54,089 nt of DNA from an uncultured Muribaculaceae bacterium. GTDB lineage: Bacteria; Bacteroidota; Bacteroidia; Bacteroidales; Muribaculaceae. Of this stretch, positions 25,524-34,589 are shown in pieces (the first letter of the stretch is position 1; every line of letters starts with the position of its first letter). A model generated the notes under the pieces. It did no database searches. It saw only the letters and a list, made by a program, of their open reading frames with translations, and was not told the DNA's origin. The DNA is taken from the NCBI GenBank assembly GCA_910586455.1, contig CAJUHX010000008.1, positions 1 through 54,089 of the forward strand, given 5' to 3'. Position numbers and translations under genes: made by a program.

Positions 25524-25553
25524 TCAAACATCACAGCTAAACTCACTATATCG

Positions 25554-25790
25554 ATGACACTAAAGATCATATCGGCAGAAGCAATCCTTTTTGAGGGCGA
25601 GGCTAAATCAGTAACCCTCCCCGGTGCAATAGGCTCCTTTATGGTGCTCGACCACCACGCCTCGCTCATCTCCACACTCACCGCCGGGAATATAGTGTAT
25701 GTGACGGCTGACGGCCAGGAACACACCGACTTTATCGGCGGCGGCCTGGTGGATGTTGACAACAATGTAGTATCAGTATGTCTTTACTAA
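25554..25790 (+). CDS. atpC: F1Fo ATP synthase epsilon subunit, short form
   Basis: A 78-residue protein with only the N-terminal beta-sandwich (KIISAEAILFEGEAKSVTLP, GSFMVLDHHASLIS, FIGGGLVDVDNNVVSV). The C-terminal helical hairpin present in E. coli epsilon (about 138 residues), which inhibits ATP hydrolysis, is absent. The short form is usual in Bacteroidota. It would still couple gamma to the c-ring but not latch the motor, so hydrolysis must be controlled in another way. It ends 11 bp before the chosen atpB start. Confidence 0.93.
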   Translation: MTLKIISAEAILFEGEAKSVTLPGAIGSFMVLDHHASLISTLTAGNIVYVTADGQEHTDFIGGGLVDVDNNVVSVCLY

Positions 25791-25801
25791 CCCGCAACGG
25801 C

Positions 25802-26983
25802 ATGAAATTCCGATTAAAATCAATACTGGCGCTGCTGCTCGCCACCGTGCTGATGGCCCCTGCGGCCATGGCCGATGACAATGCGGCAGCCGATGTGGAC
25901 AAGGTTGCCCGCGAGGCCGTGCACGAAGCCGAAGAGGCAGCTCACGATGAGCAGAAAAAACTCGATCCCAAAGAACTCATCTTCGAACACCTCGGCGACG
26001 GCTACGGCTGGGAAGTGCCTTTCGACCATCATCACCGCATACCTCTGCCCGTGATTGTATGGGCCGACGACGGTCTGCATATATTCTCGTCGGGCCGTGT
26101 CACCGGTGGCAAGACATACCGCGACGGCAATATCGATTTCAAGATTGCCGGACACGACAGCCAGTACAAAGGCAAGGTGGTGGAAGTACTGCCCGACGGA
26201 CAGGAAGTCAAACCCAAATTCGATATCTCGATAACCAAAAATGTCTGCGGTGTATTCATATCACTCGTAGTAGTACTGGGTCTGATGCTGTGGCTGGCAA
26301 GCTTTTATCGCCGCAACGGGCTCAAAACTCCCCGCAAAGGCCTGGGCTTTCTCGAACTGCTGGTAGAATTTGTTTACGACACCGTAATCAAAGCTACTCT
26401 CGGCGACAAAGGCCGCAAATTCGCCCCCTACCTGCTGACGGTATTCTTCTTCATCTTTGTGATGAACCTGCTGGGTCTGATAGTCATCTTCCCCGGCGGC
26501 GCCAACCTTACCGGCAACATTGCGGTGACACTGGTGCTGGCGATACTCACCTTCCTCGTCACCAACATCTTTGCTAAAAAACATTACTGGAAGGAAATAC
26601 TCTGGCCCGATGTGCCCATCTGGCTCAAGTTCCCCCTGCCTATAATGCAGTTCATCGAGGTGTCAGGCATCTTCACCAAGCCCGCCGCACTCACCGTACG
26701 TCTGTTTGCCAACATCATGGGCGGCCACATGATAGTACTGGTGCTGACACTGCTTATATTCATATTCGCTGCAGTAAGCCCTGTAGCCGGCGGAGGCACA
26801 ACAGTAATATCGGTAGGCTTCTCGGTGTTCATGCTTGTGATTGACGTTCTGGTCAGCTTCATTCAGGCATTCGTGTTCACCATGCTGTCGACCATATTCA
26901 TATCGCTGGCACAGGAAGAAGGACACCACGACGACAAAGCCCACGACCATCAGGGCGCAAACGTTCAGGTAGCGGCAAAATAA
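25802..26983 (+). CDS. atpB: F1Fo ATP synthase subunit a
   Basis: A 393-residue membrane subunit with the proton half-channels. The start MKFRLKSIL is chosen because it begins a signal-peptide-like helix (to about residue 25); an ATG 24 bp upstream overlaps atpC. The first 150 residues form an unusual hydrophilic extracytoplasmic region rich in His and acidic residues, typical of Bacteroidota subunit a. The membrane part (from about 150) has PLPIMQFIEVSG and ALTVRLFANIMGGHM, whose Arg is the essential residue facing the c-ring. The C-terminal tail is again His- and Asp-rich. No separate small gene (AtpI-like) lies between atpC and atpB. Confidence 0.95.
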   Translation: MKFRLKSILALLLATVLMAPAAMADDNAAADVDKVAREAVHEAEEAAHDEQKKLDPKELIFEHLGDGYGWEVPFDHHHRIPLPVIVWADDGLHIFSSGRVTGGKTYRDGNIDFKIAGHDSQYKGKVVEVLPDGQEVKPKFDISITKNVCGVFISLVVVLGLMLWLASFYRRNGLKTPRKGLGFLELLVEFVYDTVIKATLGDKGRKFAPYLLTVFFFIFVMNLLGLIVIFPGGANLTGNIAVTLVLAILTFLVTNIFAKKHYWKEILWPDVPIWLKFPLPIMQFIEVSGIFTKPAALTVRLFANIMGGHMIVLVLTLLIFIFAAVSPVAGGGTTVISVGFSVFMLVIDVLVSFIQAFVFTMLSTIFISLAQEEGHHDDKAHDHQGANVQVAAK

Positions 26984-27034
26984 AACAAACAGAAAAATAA
27001 ACAACTACAAATAACCCCTTTAAAACTTACAATT

Positions 27035-27274
27035 ATGTTAGGATTCTTAGCAGAACTTTCATTAACAGGTATTGGCGCCTCGTTCGGCGCAGCTATCGCA
27101 GCAATCGGCGCAGGTATCGGTATCGGTAAAATCGGTGCAGCCGCTATGGAAGCAATCGCCCGTCAGCCCGAAGCAGCCGGCGACATCCGAAGCAGCATGA
27201 TCGTGATCGCAGCCCTCGTGGAAGGTGTTGCACTGTTCGCCGTAATCGTTTGCGTACTCGCACTCTTCGTATAA
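27035..27274 (+). CDS. atpE: F1Fo ATP synthase subunit c
   Basis: A 79-residue hairpin of two helices joined by the polar loop ARQPEA (42-47). The ion-carrying carboxylate is E63 in ALVEGVALF on helix 2. The residues that give sodium specificity in Ilyobacter tartaricus (Gln in GQG, Ser after Glu, Tyr four residues on) are replaced here by Ile, Gly and Phe, so proton use is predicted. Gly-rich helix 1 (AAIGAGIGIGKIG) is normal for ring packing. Located between atpB and atpF as expected. Confidence 0.97.
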   Translation: MLGFLAELSLTGIGASFGAAIAAIGAGIGIGKIGAAAMEAIARQPEAAGDIRSSMIVIAALVEGVALFAVIVCVLALFV

Positions 27275-27322
27275 GCCCAGGCTTCTTAATTATTCCCGCA
27301 ACAATCAACCCCTCCTGCGACA

Positions 27323-27820
27323 ATGGAATTATTCACACCTGATTTCGGCCTAATCTTCTGGATGTTCGTGGCCTTCGCGATTCTGTTCTTCCTGCTTTGG
27401 AAGTTCGCGTGGCCAATGATACTGAAGACAGTCGACCACCGTGCCGACCTCATCGACAAAGGTGTGGAGTATGCGCACGAAGCCCAGGAGCAACTCAAGA
27501 ATGCCCAGCAGCAATCCGATGCCTACATGGCTGAGGCCCGCCGCAAGCAGGCCGACATTCTGCGCGAAGCCGACAAGATGAAAACTCAAATCATCGAGGA
27601 AGCACGCACAGCAGCCCAGACCGAGGCTCAGAAAGTTATGGACTCCGCAAAGCTGCAGATTGAACAGCAGCAGAAAGAAGCCCAGCAGCAGCTGCGCAAC
27701 CAGGTAAGCGAAATGGCCCTTGAAATCGCCGGCAAAGTCGTAAAGACTCAGTTCGAAGACGACAAGAACCAGACCAAGCTGGTGGGCACTCTGCTCGACG
27801 AACTCGAAAGCAAAAAATAA
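27323..27820 (+). CDS. atpF: F1Fo ATP synthase subunit b
   Basis: A 165-residue peripheral-stalk subunit: one N-terminal membrane helix (about 8-32, IFWMFVAFAILFFLLWKFAW) followed by a long charged, Gln- and Ala-rich coiled coil (45-150). It would dimerise and tie F1 to subunit a. Only one b-type gene is present, so a homodimer is expected. It is followed 21 bp later by atpH, its partner at the top of F1. Confidence 0.95.
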   Translation: MELFTPDFGLIFWMFVAFAILFFLLWKFAWPMILKTVDHRADLIDKGVEYAHEAQEQLKNAQQQSDAYMAEARRKQADILREADKMKTQIIEEARTAAQTEAQKVMDSAKLQIEQQQKEAQQQLRNQVSEMALEIAGKVVKTQFEDDKNQTKLVGTLLDELESKK

Positions 27821-27841
27821 TCCACACCCATACCTGACGCA

Positions 27842-28384
27842 ATGAACGAAGGACTCATACCAAGGCGCTACGCCAAAGCTTTATACGAAGTTGCAGTAGA
27901 ACGCAACCAGGCCGAGCGGCTATATCAGCTTATGACCTGCCTGGAACAGCAGTTCGAGGCATCGCCCGCCCTGGAGGCAACTCTGGCAAACCCTTTTGTA
28001 AGCGAGAGCGACAAAACCGCGCTGCTGCGCACCGCCGCCGGCGCCGTCAATGCCGACACCGCCTACAACGACTTTCTGAAGCTGCTGGCGCAGAATCGCC
28101 GTCTGGATTTCGCTCCCGGCATATGCCGGGCCTACACCCTGCTCTACCGGCAGGCCCGCGACATATACCGCGTACACGTGGTAAGCGCGGCGCCGCTGTC
28201 GCAAGATCAGGAAACCCGCCTGAAAAAATTCATTGAAAGCCACCTCAAAGGAGCCTCGATGGAATACAGCAGCGCAGTAGACCCGCAACTGATAGGAGGC
28301 TTTGTGGTGAACGTAGACAACGAACGCCTCGACGCCTCGGTGCGCCAGCAACTTCAGCAAATGCGTCAGCATCTGATTCAGTAA
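27842..28384 (+). CDS. atpH: F1Fo ATP synthase delta subunit
   Basis: A 180-residue stalk subunit (OSCP family). The N-terminal helical domain begins IPRRYAKALYEVA, the family signature. The C-terminal part contains VVSAAPLSQDQETRLKKFI and DPQLIGGFVVNVDN, the usual DxxLIGGxxxxVxd motif. It joins the b stalk to the top of F1. A 94-bp gap with a small hairpin separates it from atpA. Confidence 0.95.
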   Translation: MNEGLIPRRYAKALYEVAVERNQAERLYQLMTCLEQQFEASPALEATLANPFVSESDKTALLRTAAGAVNADTAYNDFLKLLAQNRRLDFAPGICRAYTLLYRQARDIYRVHVVSAAPLSQDQETRLKKFIESHLKGASMEYSSAVDPQLIGGFVVNVDNERLDASVRQQLQQMRQHLIQ

Positions 28385-28440
28385 TCCGGCTCAAAGCCGA
28401 ATCCCCCACGAAAAAGACCACCAAATTAAATAACAAATCA

Positions 28441-28456
28441 GGCCGCAACGGCGGCC
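28441..28456 (+). other. Small hairpin in the atpH-atpA intergenic region
   Basis: GGCCGC-AACG-GCGGCC forms a 6-bp GC-rich stem with a tetraloop, 22 nt before the atpA start. It has no T-run, so it is more likely an mRNA stability or processing element than a terminator. The effect is inferred. Confidence 0.3.
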
Positions 28457-28478
28457 ATAAGCCGAAAAGCCCCATACA

Positions 28479-30047
28479 ATGATAAACCCCAGCGAGATTT
28501 CGGAAGTATTAAAACAGCAACTCGAGAATGTCAACTCCAAAGTATCGTTTGAAGAAGTTGGCAGCGTACTCGAAGTCGGCGACGGCGTAGCCCATGTCTA
28601 TGGCCTCGACAACGTGTGCGCCAACGAGTTGGTAGAATTCGAAAACGGCGTCAAAGGCGTTGCTCTCAACCTTGAGGAAAGCAACGTAGGCGTAATCCTG
28701 CTCAACAATGTCAACAAAGTTGCCGAGGGCATGAAAGTGCGCCGCACTGGCGAAATCGCCTCTATTCCTGTGGGCGAAGGTCTGCTCGGCCGTGTTATCA
28801 ACATCCTTGGTGAACCAATCGACGGTCGCGGTCCCATCAGCGGCAAGCTCATAAACCTGCCACTGGAGCGCAAGGCACCCGGCGTAATATACCGCCAGCC
28901 CGTGAACCAGCCCCTCCAGACCGGAATCAAGGCCGTCGATTCAATGGTGCCCATCGGCCGCGGACAGCGCGAGCTCATCATCGGCGACCGCCAGATAGGC
29001 AAGACTGCCATCGCCATCGACACCATCATCAACCAGCGTGCCAATTTCGAGGCCGGCAAGCCGGTTTACTGTATCTACGTGGCAATCGGCCAGAAAGGCT
29101 CGTCGATAGCCGCTACAGTCGAAACACTGCGCAAATACGGCGCTCTCGACTATACCGTAGTCGTTGCGGCCACTGCATCCGATTCAGCATCGATGCGGTA
29201 CTACTCGCCCTTCGCCGGCGTAGCAATCGGCGAATACTTCCGCGACACCGGCCGCGACGCACTCATCGTATACGACGACCTCTCGAAACAGGCCGTGGCA
29301 TACCGCGAAATCTCGCTGATTCTCAAACGCCCCTCGGGCCGCGAGGCATACCCCGGCGATATCTTCTACCTGCACAGCCGTCTGCTCGAACGTGCAGCCA
29401 AAATTATCGACAACCAGCAGGTGGCAGCCAGTATGAACGACCTGCCCGAAGCACTCAAACCGCTGGTAAAGGGCGGAGGCTCGCTCACCGCCCTGCCTAT
29501 CATCGAAACTCAGGCAGGCGACGTTTCGGCCTACATCCCCACCAACGTAATTTCGATTACCGACGGACAGATATTCCTTGAAACCGCACTGTTCAACCGC
29601 GGTATCCGTCCGGCCATCAACGTTGGTATCTCGGTGTCGCGTGTAGGCGGTAACGCACAAATCAAGTCGATGAAAAAAGTGGCAGGTACACTCAAAATCG
29701 ACCAGGCCCAGTTCCGCGAACTGGAGTCGTTTACCAAATTCGGCGGCGACATCGACCCCGTAACCGCCCGCGTAATCGACAAAGGCCGCAAAAACGAACG
29801 TCTGCTCATCCAGCCCCAGTACCACCCCGTGGAGGTTGCCGACCAGGTAGCCGAAATATACTGCGGTGTGAACGGTCTGCTGGAAAATGTTCCTATCGAC
29901 AAAGTGGCAGAGTTCGAAAAGCAGCTGCTGCAACTGCTGCACGCACGCTGCCCCGAAGTACTCGACGAAATCCGCGCCGGCAAACTCACTGACGACGTTA
30001 CCCGAAAACTTACTGAAGCCGCAAAAGAAATTGCGGGTCAGTTCTAA
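28479..30047 (+). CDS. atpA: F1Fo ATP synthase alpha subunit
   Basis: A 522-residue non-catalytic nucleotide-binding subunit of F1. The P-loop is GDRQIGKT (169-176); Ile replaces the common Thr of GDRQTGKT but the GxxxxGKT core is kept. Other markers: VPIGRGQRELIIG, ALIVYDDLSKQAVAYR (Walker B) and SRVGGNAQIKSMKK. Length is normal. It alternates with beta in the F1 hexamer and supplies the arginine finger. Confidence 0.99.
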   Translation: MINPSEISEVLKQQLENVNSKVSFEEVGSVLEVGDGVAHVYGLDNVCANELVEFENGVKGVALNLEESNVGVILLNNVNKVAEGMKVRRTGEIASIPVGEGLLGRVINILGEPIDGRGPISGKLINLPLERKAPGVIYRQPVNQPLQTGIKAVDSMVPIGRGQRELIIGDRQIGKTAIAIDTIINQRANFEAGKPVYCIYVAIGQKGSSIAATVETLRKYGALDYTVVVAATASDSASMRYYSPFAGVAIGEYFRDTGRDALIVYDDLSKQAVAYREISLILKRPSGREAYPGDIFYLHSRLLERAAKIIDNQQVAASMNDLPEALKPLVKGGGSLTALPIIETQAGDVSAYIPTNVISITDGQIFLETALFNRGIRPAINVGISVSRVGGNAQIKSMKKVAGTLKIDQAQFRELESFTKFGGDIDPVTARVIDKGRKNERLLIQPQYHPVEVADQVAEIYCGVNGLLENVPIDKVAEFEKQLLQLLHARCPEVLDEIRAGKLTDDVTRKLTEAAKEIAGQF

Positions 30048-30088
30048 TCCTATCCTAACAAACAGAATAATTCAAGCTATACGGCAGC

Positions 30089-30976
30089 ATGGCAACACTC
30101 AAAGAACTGAAAGGTCGCATCGGCTCTGTATCGTCGTCGGATAAAATCACCGGCGCAATGAAGATGATTTCTTCGGCCAAGATGCACAAGGCAGAAGGCG
30201 CCCTCAAGCGTCTGGCGCCTTTCCGCACCCAGATCGAAACAATCATCAGCAATATACTTGGAGCCGACGCCGATTTCACCTCGCCTCTGACCGTGGCTCG
30301 CCCGGTACATCGCATGGCCGTGGTGATTCTCGGCAGCGACGACGGCCTCTGCGGTGCCTACAACATCAACCTTGCCAAATTCCTCAAAAGTCACCTGGCC
30401 GAACTGCGCGAGCGGTTCGGCGAAGGCCTTGAGGTGGAAATCCACCCGGTAGGCAAAAAGATGCGCAAGGCTTGCACCAAGTTCACCGATTCCAGAACAA
30501 GCCTGGCCGAAATATCACAAATAAGCTCCAAAAGCGAAGGCAAGCAGGTGAAGGATTTCACCGCAATCCTCGAACAACGCTTTGTGTCGGGCGAACTCGA
30601 CCGCGTGGACGTTCTCTACATGCACTATGTATCGGCAGGACGCCAGCGCACTACAGCCGACCTGCTTCTGCCGGTCGACGCCGAAGCATTCGCAGCCAAC
30701 GGCGAGGTCAAAGCCTCGGACCGCCCCTACATATTCGAGCCCTCGGCCTCGGAGATTTTCCGCTCCGCACTGCCGATGTATCTGCTCTCGACAATGCAGG
30801 AAATATTCTGCGAAAACCGCGCCAGCGAGCAGGCGGCACGTGTCATGGCCATGCAGTCGGCCAACGACAATGCCAAGAAGCTGCTCGACCAGCTGCAGCT
30901 TGAATACAATAAACTACGACAGCAATCAATCACCACCGAACTGCTCGACATAGTCGGCGGTCAGGTGCGCGACTAA
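30089..30976 (+). CDS. atpG: F1Fo ATP synthase gamma subunit
   Basis: A 295-residue rotor shaft. The N-terminal helix (LKELKGRIGSVSSSDKITGA, then MKMISSAKMHKAE) and the C-terminal helix (ARVMAMQSANDNAKKLLDQL, then QQSITTELLDIVGG) form the coiled coil inside F1. The central domain has ILGSDDGLCGAYNINL. Last gene of the atp block; nuoI starts 39 bp later without a terminator, so transcription should continue into the second nuo half. Confidence 0.98.
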   Translation: MATLKELKGRIGSVSSSDKITGAMKMISSAKMHKAEGALKRLAPFRTQIETIISNILGADADFTSPLTVARPVHRMAVVILGSDDGLCGAYNINLAKFLKSHLAELRERFGEGLEVEIHPVGKKMRKACTKFTDSRTSLAEISQISSKSEGKQVKDFTAILEQRFVSGELDRVDVLYMHYVSAGRQRTTADLLLPVDAEAFAANGEVKASDRPYIFEPSASEIFRSALPMYLLSTMQEIFCENRASEQAARVMAMQSANDNAKKLLDQLQLEYNKLRQQSITTELLDIVGGQVRD

Positions 30977-31015
30977 GCATATCACTCGAATAATAATCAA
31001 TCAGTCTATCATTCA

Positions 31016-31597
31016 ATGGGTAGTGTAAAAGAATATTTTTCATCTCTGGGCAGCGGAGTAGCCAGTCTGCTCAAAGGTCTGCAGGTAACAGGTAAAGAGC
31101 TTGTCACTCCCAAGCTCACCGAGCGTTACCCCGAGGACCGCGACAGCCGCCACGTGCCCGAACGCTTCCGCGCCATACTTACTCTGAAGTACGACGCCGA
31201 GGGCAACCACAAATGTATTGCCTGCGGCACCTGCGAGCGCAACTGCCCCAACGGCACCATCACCTTGGAAACCAAGATGGTCGACACTGCCGCCGGCACC
31301 AAGAAAAAGAAACTCGCCAAGTATCTCTACGACCTTGGCTCGTGTACTTTCTGCCAGCTATGTGTGACCTCGTGCCCCACAGACGCTCTGGAATTCAACA
31401 ACGACTTCGAACAGGCGGTATTCACCCGCAGCAAACTGGTGAAGCAGCTCAACTATATGCCCGAGAAGGAAGAGCCGGCGCATACCCCTGAGGAACTCGC
31501 CAAGGCCGCAGCCGAACGCGAGGCCAAGATAGCCGCCGCCAAAGCCAAAGCTGCCGCCATGAAGGCTGCCAAGGAGGCCGAAGCTGAAAACAAATAA
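31016..31597 (+). CDS. nuoI: Complex I subunit I (two [4Fe-4S] clusters)
   Basis: A 193-residue ferredoxin-like subunit that carries clusters N6a and N6b. The ligands are C67, C70, C73, C77 (CIACGTCERNCP) and C110, C113, C116, C120 (CTFCQLCVTSCP). The C-terminal 40 residues form an unusual Ala-, Lys- and Glu-rich tail, probably helical. Without a NADH module in the operon, this subunit would be the likely entry point for electrons, perhaps from a ferredoxin (inference). The 119-bp gap after it is the longest inside the array. Confidence 0.96.
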   Translation: MGSVKEYFSSLGSGVASLLKGLQVTGKELVTPKLTERYPEDRDSRHVPERFRAILTLKYDAEGNHKCIACGTCERNCPNGTITLETKMVDTAAGTKKKKLAKYLYDLGSCTFCQLCVTSCPTDALEFNNDFEQAVFTRSKLVKQLNYMPEKEEPAHTPEELAKAAAEREAKIAAAKAKAAAMKAAKEAEAENK

Positions 31598-31716
31598 ACT
31601 GTCGTCCGGGCAACGGCCTGCTGCCGCAAGCCGTCCAACCCCGACAAAGCCATAAACGTAAGACGTTAAACTCTAAGCGTTAAACAGAATAAAAAATAAT
31701 AAACCAACTAATCATA

Positions 31717-32229
31717 ATGGAATCAGTAGGAAGTATCATCATCTATGTGATCCTCGCCCTGGCCCTGGTGGTATTCTCCATCATGGCTGTGACGACCCGC
31801 AAGATCCTGCGTGCAGCCACCTACCTGCTCTTCACCCTGTTTGCCGCCGCCGGAATTTATTTCCAGCTCGACTACGAGTTTCTCGGCGCCGTGCAGATTG
31901 CGGTGTATGCCGGCGGTATAGTGGTGCTGTTCGTATTCTCCATCTTGCTTACCAGCAAGCCCGGCGACAATTCCGAGGCTCTCAGCTCCAAATCGAGAGT
32001 GACCGGACTGGTAGCCGCTTTGGCCATGCTGGCAGTTACAGGCGCCGCTCTTCTGAGCCGCTGCGAACTGTTCCTGGCCCGTCCCGAAATGCAGAACCCC
32101 GACATGAAACTGTTGGGCAGCGTGCTTATGGGAACCGGCGAAGGAGAGTATCTGCTGCCCTTCGAGGCAGTGAGTGTGTTGTTATTGGCATGTATAATCG
32201 GTGGCGTGGTAATCGCCCGTCGTCGTTAA
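31717..32229 (+). CDS. nuoJ: Complex I subunit J
   Basis: A 170-residue membrane subunit with five helices. The signature is YFQLDYEFLGAVQIAVYAGG with IVVLFVFSILL following, including the conserved tyrosine and glycines of helix 3 whose rotation is linked to coupling. It precedes nuoK by 12 bp. Normal length. Confidence 0.95.
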   Translation: MESVGSIIIYVILALALVVFSIMAVTTRKILRAATYLLFTLFAAAGIYFQLDYEFLGAVQIAVYAGGIVVLFVFSILLTSKPGDNSEALSSKSRVTGLVAALAMLAVTGAALLSRCELFLARPEMQNPDMKLLGSVLMGTGEGEYLLPFEAVSVLLLACIIGGVVIARRR

Positions 32230-32241
32230 ATCTTGGCTGAT

Positions 32242-32553
32242 ATGGAAATTACCGCAATATTTTACCTCTTGCCCGCCCTGCTGATGTTCTGCGCAGGCGT
32301 ATACGGTTTCATTACCCGCAAGAATATGATCGCGATCCTCATATCGCTGGAACTCATGCTCAATGCCGTGGATGTGTTCTTTGTGGTTTTCAACCGCTAT
32401 CTTCATCCCGGCCAGCTCGAAGGCATGTTCTTCACACTCTTTGCAATAGCAATCGCAGCCGCTGAGACCGCCCTGGCTATCGCAATCATCATCAACATCT
32501 TCCGCGCCACCAAGAATGTCGACGTGCGCGGTCTTAATGAAATGAAATTCTAA
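32242..32553 (+). CDS. nuoK: Complex I subunit K
   Basis: A 103-residue subunit with three helices, homologous to MnhC of Mrp antiporters. The conserved glutamates are in LISLELMLNAVDVFFV (helix 2) and AAAETALAIAI (helix 3). The ATG at 32242 (MEITAIFYLL) is preferred to an in-frame TTG 9 bp upstream because it gives the usual N-terminus. It overlaps no gene and is 5 bp from nuoL. Confidence 0.94.
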   Translation: MEITAIFYLLPALLMFCAGVYGFITRKNMIAILISLELMLNAVDVFFVVFNRYLHPGQLEGMFFTLFAIAIAAAETALAIAIIINIFRATKNVDVRGLNEMKF

Positions 32554-32558
32554 GCCCG

Positions 32559-34568
32559 ATGGATGCAACATTACCCCTTCTGATCCTCGTCATACCTTTG
32601 GCGATGTTCCTTCTGCTGGGACTCTTCGGCAACAAGATGAGTCATCCGCTTGCCGGCACCCTCGGCACGCTCGGCATGGGAACCACCCTGGTTCTGGCCT
32701 ATACTGTGGCTTTCACCTATTTCTTCAGCGGCGACCCCACATTCATCGCTGAAAACGGCGACCGCCTCCAGCATGTGGTATTCAACCAGACCTGGCTCGC
32801 GTTTACTCAAAATCTTGTAATCAAGCTGGGCTTCCTGCTCGATCCAATCTCGGCCATGATGCTGGTGGTGATTACCACCATCTCGTTCATGGTTCACCTC
32901 TACAGCATGGGCTACATGCGCGACCATCACGGCGTGTACGAACACGGCTTCCAGCGTTTCTACGCCTTCCTGTCGTTGTTCAGCTTCTCAATGCTGGGTC
33001 TTGTGGTTGCCACCAACATCTTCCAGATGTATATCTTCTGGGAGCTTGTAGGCGCCTCGTCGTACCTGCTGATTGGCTTCTACTACACCAAGCCCTCGGC
33101 AGTGTCGGCCTCGAAGAAAGCGTTTATCGTTACCCGCTTCGCCGACCTCGGATTCCTTATCGGCATTCTGGTACTGTCGTTCTACACCCAGACATTCAAC
33201 TTTGTGGAATTCACCTCGGCTCCGGTCGAAGGTCTGCTTGATACCTATCAGGTAAACATCGCCACCAGCGAAGGCATCCGCAATATCTTCGCATCGGCTC
33301 AGGCCAGCACTTTCATGGGCGCATCGGTACTCACCTGGGCTCTCGTGCTGATATTCATGGGCGGCATGGGTAAATCGGCCATGATGCCTCTGCACATCTG
33401 GCTGCCCGACGCTATGGAAGGCCCCACCCCCGTATCTGCACTTATCCACGCCGCTACCATGGTTGTGGCCGGTGTATATCTGGTGGCCCGCCTCTTCCCG
33501 CTATATCTGATGGAAACCGCCGCACTCGACATCATCACTGTTGTAGGCGCTATTACAGCCTTATACGCCGCCATGGTGGCCTGCGCCCAGATTGACATCA
33601 AGCGTGTGCTTGCATTCTCTACCATATCGCAGATTGCCTTTATGATGGTATCGCTGGGTGTTGCACGCCCCGACTTCCACGAAGGCCTCGGCTACATGGC
33701 CTCGATGTTCCACCTGTTCACCCACGCAATGTTCAAGGCCCTGCTCTTCCTCGGTGCCGGCGCGCTTATCCACGCCATCGGCTCGAACGACTACACCGAA
33801 ATGCACGGCCTGCGCAAACACATGCCCATCACCCACTGGACATTCCTTATCGGCTGTCTGGCCATCGCGGGCATCATACCCTTCAGCGGATTCTTCTCCA
33901 AAGACGAAATCCTCAGCTCATGCCTTGGCAACAGTACTTTCGTTTACATCTGGATGAGCGCAGTGGCAGCACTGACCGCATTCTATATGTTCCGCCTCTA
34001 CTACCTCATCTTCTGGTGGAAAGAACACGAAACACCTGCAGGCCACCACGCGCCCCACGACCAGCCCTGGACTATGTCGCTGCCTCTGATTATCCTCGCA
34101 GCCATCAGCTGTGTGGCAGGTTTCATTCCCTTCGGCAACTTCGTAAGCTGGAACGGCGAACCTTACGACTTCATGTCACACTTCGACTGGAGCGTGGCCG
34201 CTGTAAGCCTCTGCGTGGCAATCCTTGCCATCGCATTCGCCACAGTGATGTACCGCAAGGAAAACCCGCTTCCTGCAAAGTTCAAGAACGCCATGCCCGC
34301 CCTGTGGCGCTGGTGCCATCACCGCTTCTACTGGGACGAACTCTACATGTTCATTACCCACAAGATTATCTTCGGCCTTATCTGTAAGCCCATCGCCTGG
34401 TTCGACCGTCACATCATCGACGGCTCCATGGACGCAATGGCAACCGTAACCAACAAGGCATCCGAAGGCATCAAGCCCCTGCAGTCCGGCCAGATTCAGT
34501 TCTACGTATGGGTATATCTCATCGGCGCACTGCTGCTTGGCGGCATCACGGCAATCTGCTTAATGTAA
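32559..34568 (+). CDS. nuoL: Complex I subunit L (antiporter-like proton pump)
   Basis: A 669-residue, about 16-helix membrane subunit with the long lateral helix at the C-terminus. Family motifs: FWELVGASSYLLIGFYY with the conserved Glu, KSAMMPLHIWLPDAMEGPTP, VSALIHAATMV, HAMFKALLFLGAGALIHA with the central Lys, and FSGFFSKDEIL. It is one of three antiporter-like proton channels. Length and order (JKLMN) are normal. Confidence 0.97.
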   Translation: MDATLPLLILVIPLAMFLLLGLFGNKMSHPLAGTLGTLGMGTTLVLAYTVAFTYFFSGDPTFIAENGDRLQHVVFNQTWLAFTQNLVIKLGFLLDPISAMMLVVITTISFMVHLYSMGYMRDHHGVYEHGFQRFYAFLSLFSFSMLGLVVATNIFQMYIFWELVGASSYLLIGFYYTKPSAVSASKKAFIVTRFADLGFLIGILVLSFYTQTFNFVEFTSAPVEGLLDTYQVNIATSEGIRNIFASAQASTFMGASVLTWALVLIFMGGMGKSAMMPLHIWLPDAMEGPTPVSALIHAATMVVAGVYLVARLFPLYLMETAALDIITVVGAITALYAAMVACAQIDIKRVLAFSTISQIAFMMVSLGVARPDFHEGLGYMASMFHLFTHAMFKALLFLGAGALIHAIGSNDYTEMHGLRKHMPITHWTFLIGCLAIAGIIPFSGFFSKDEILSSCLGNSTFVYIWMSAVAALTAFYMFRLYYLIFWWKEHETPAGHHAPHDQPWTMSLPLIILAAISCVAGFIPFGNFVSWNGEPYDFMSHFDWSVAAVSLCVAILAIAFATVMYRKENPLPAKFKNAMPALWRWCHHRFYWDELYMFITHKIIFGLICKPIAWFDRHIIDGSMDAMATVTNKASEGIKPLQSGQIQFYVWVYLIGALLLGGITAICLM

Positions 34569-34589
34569 ACCTGCAAAAAACACAGTACA

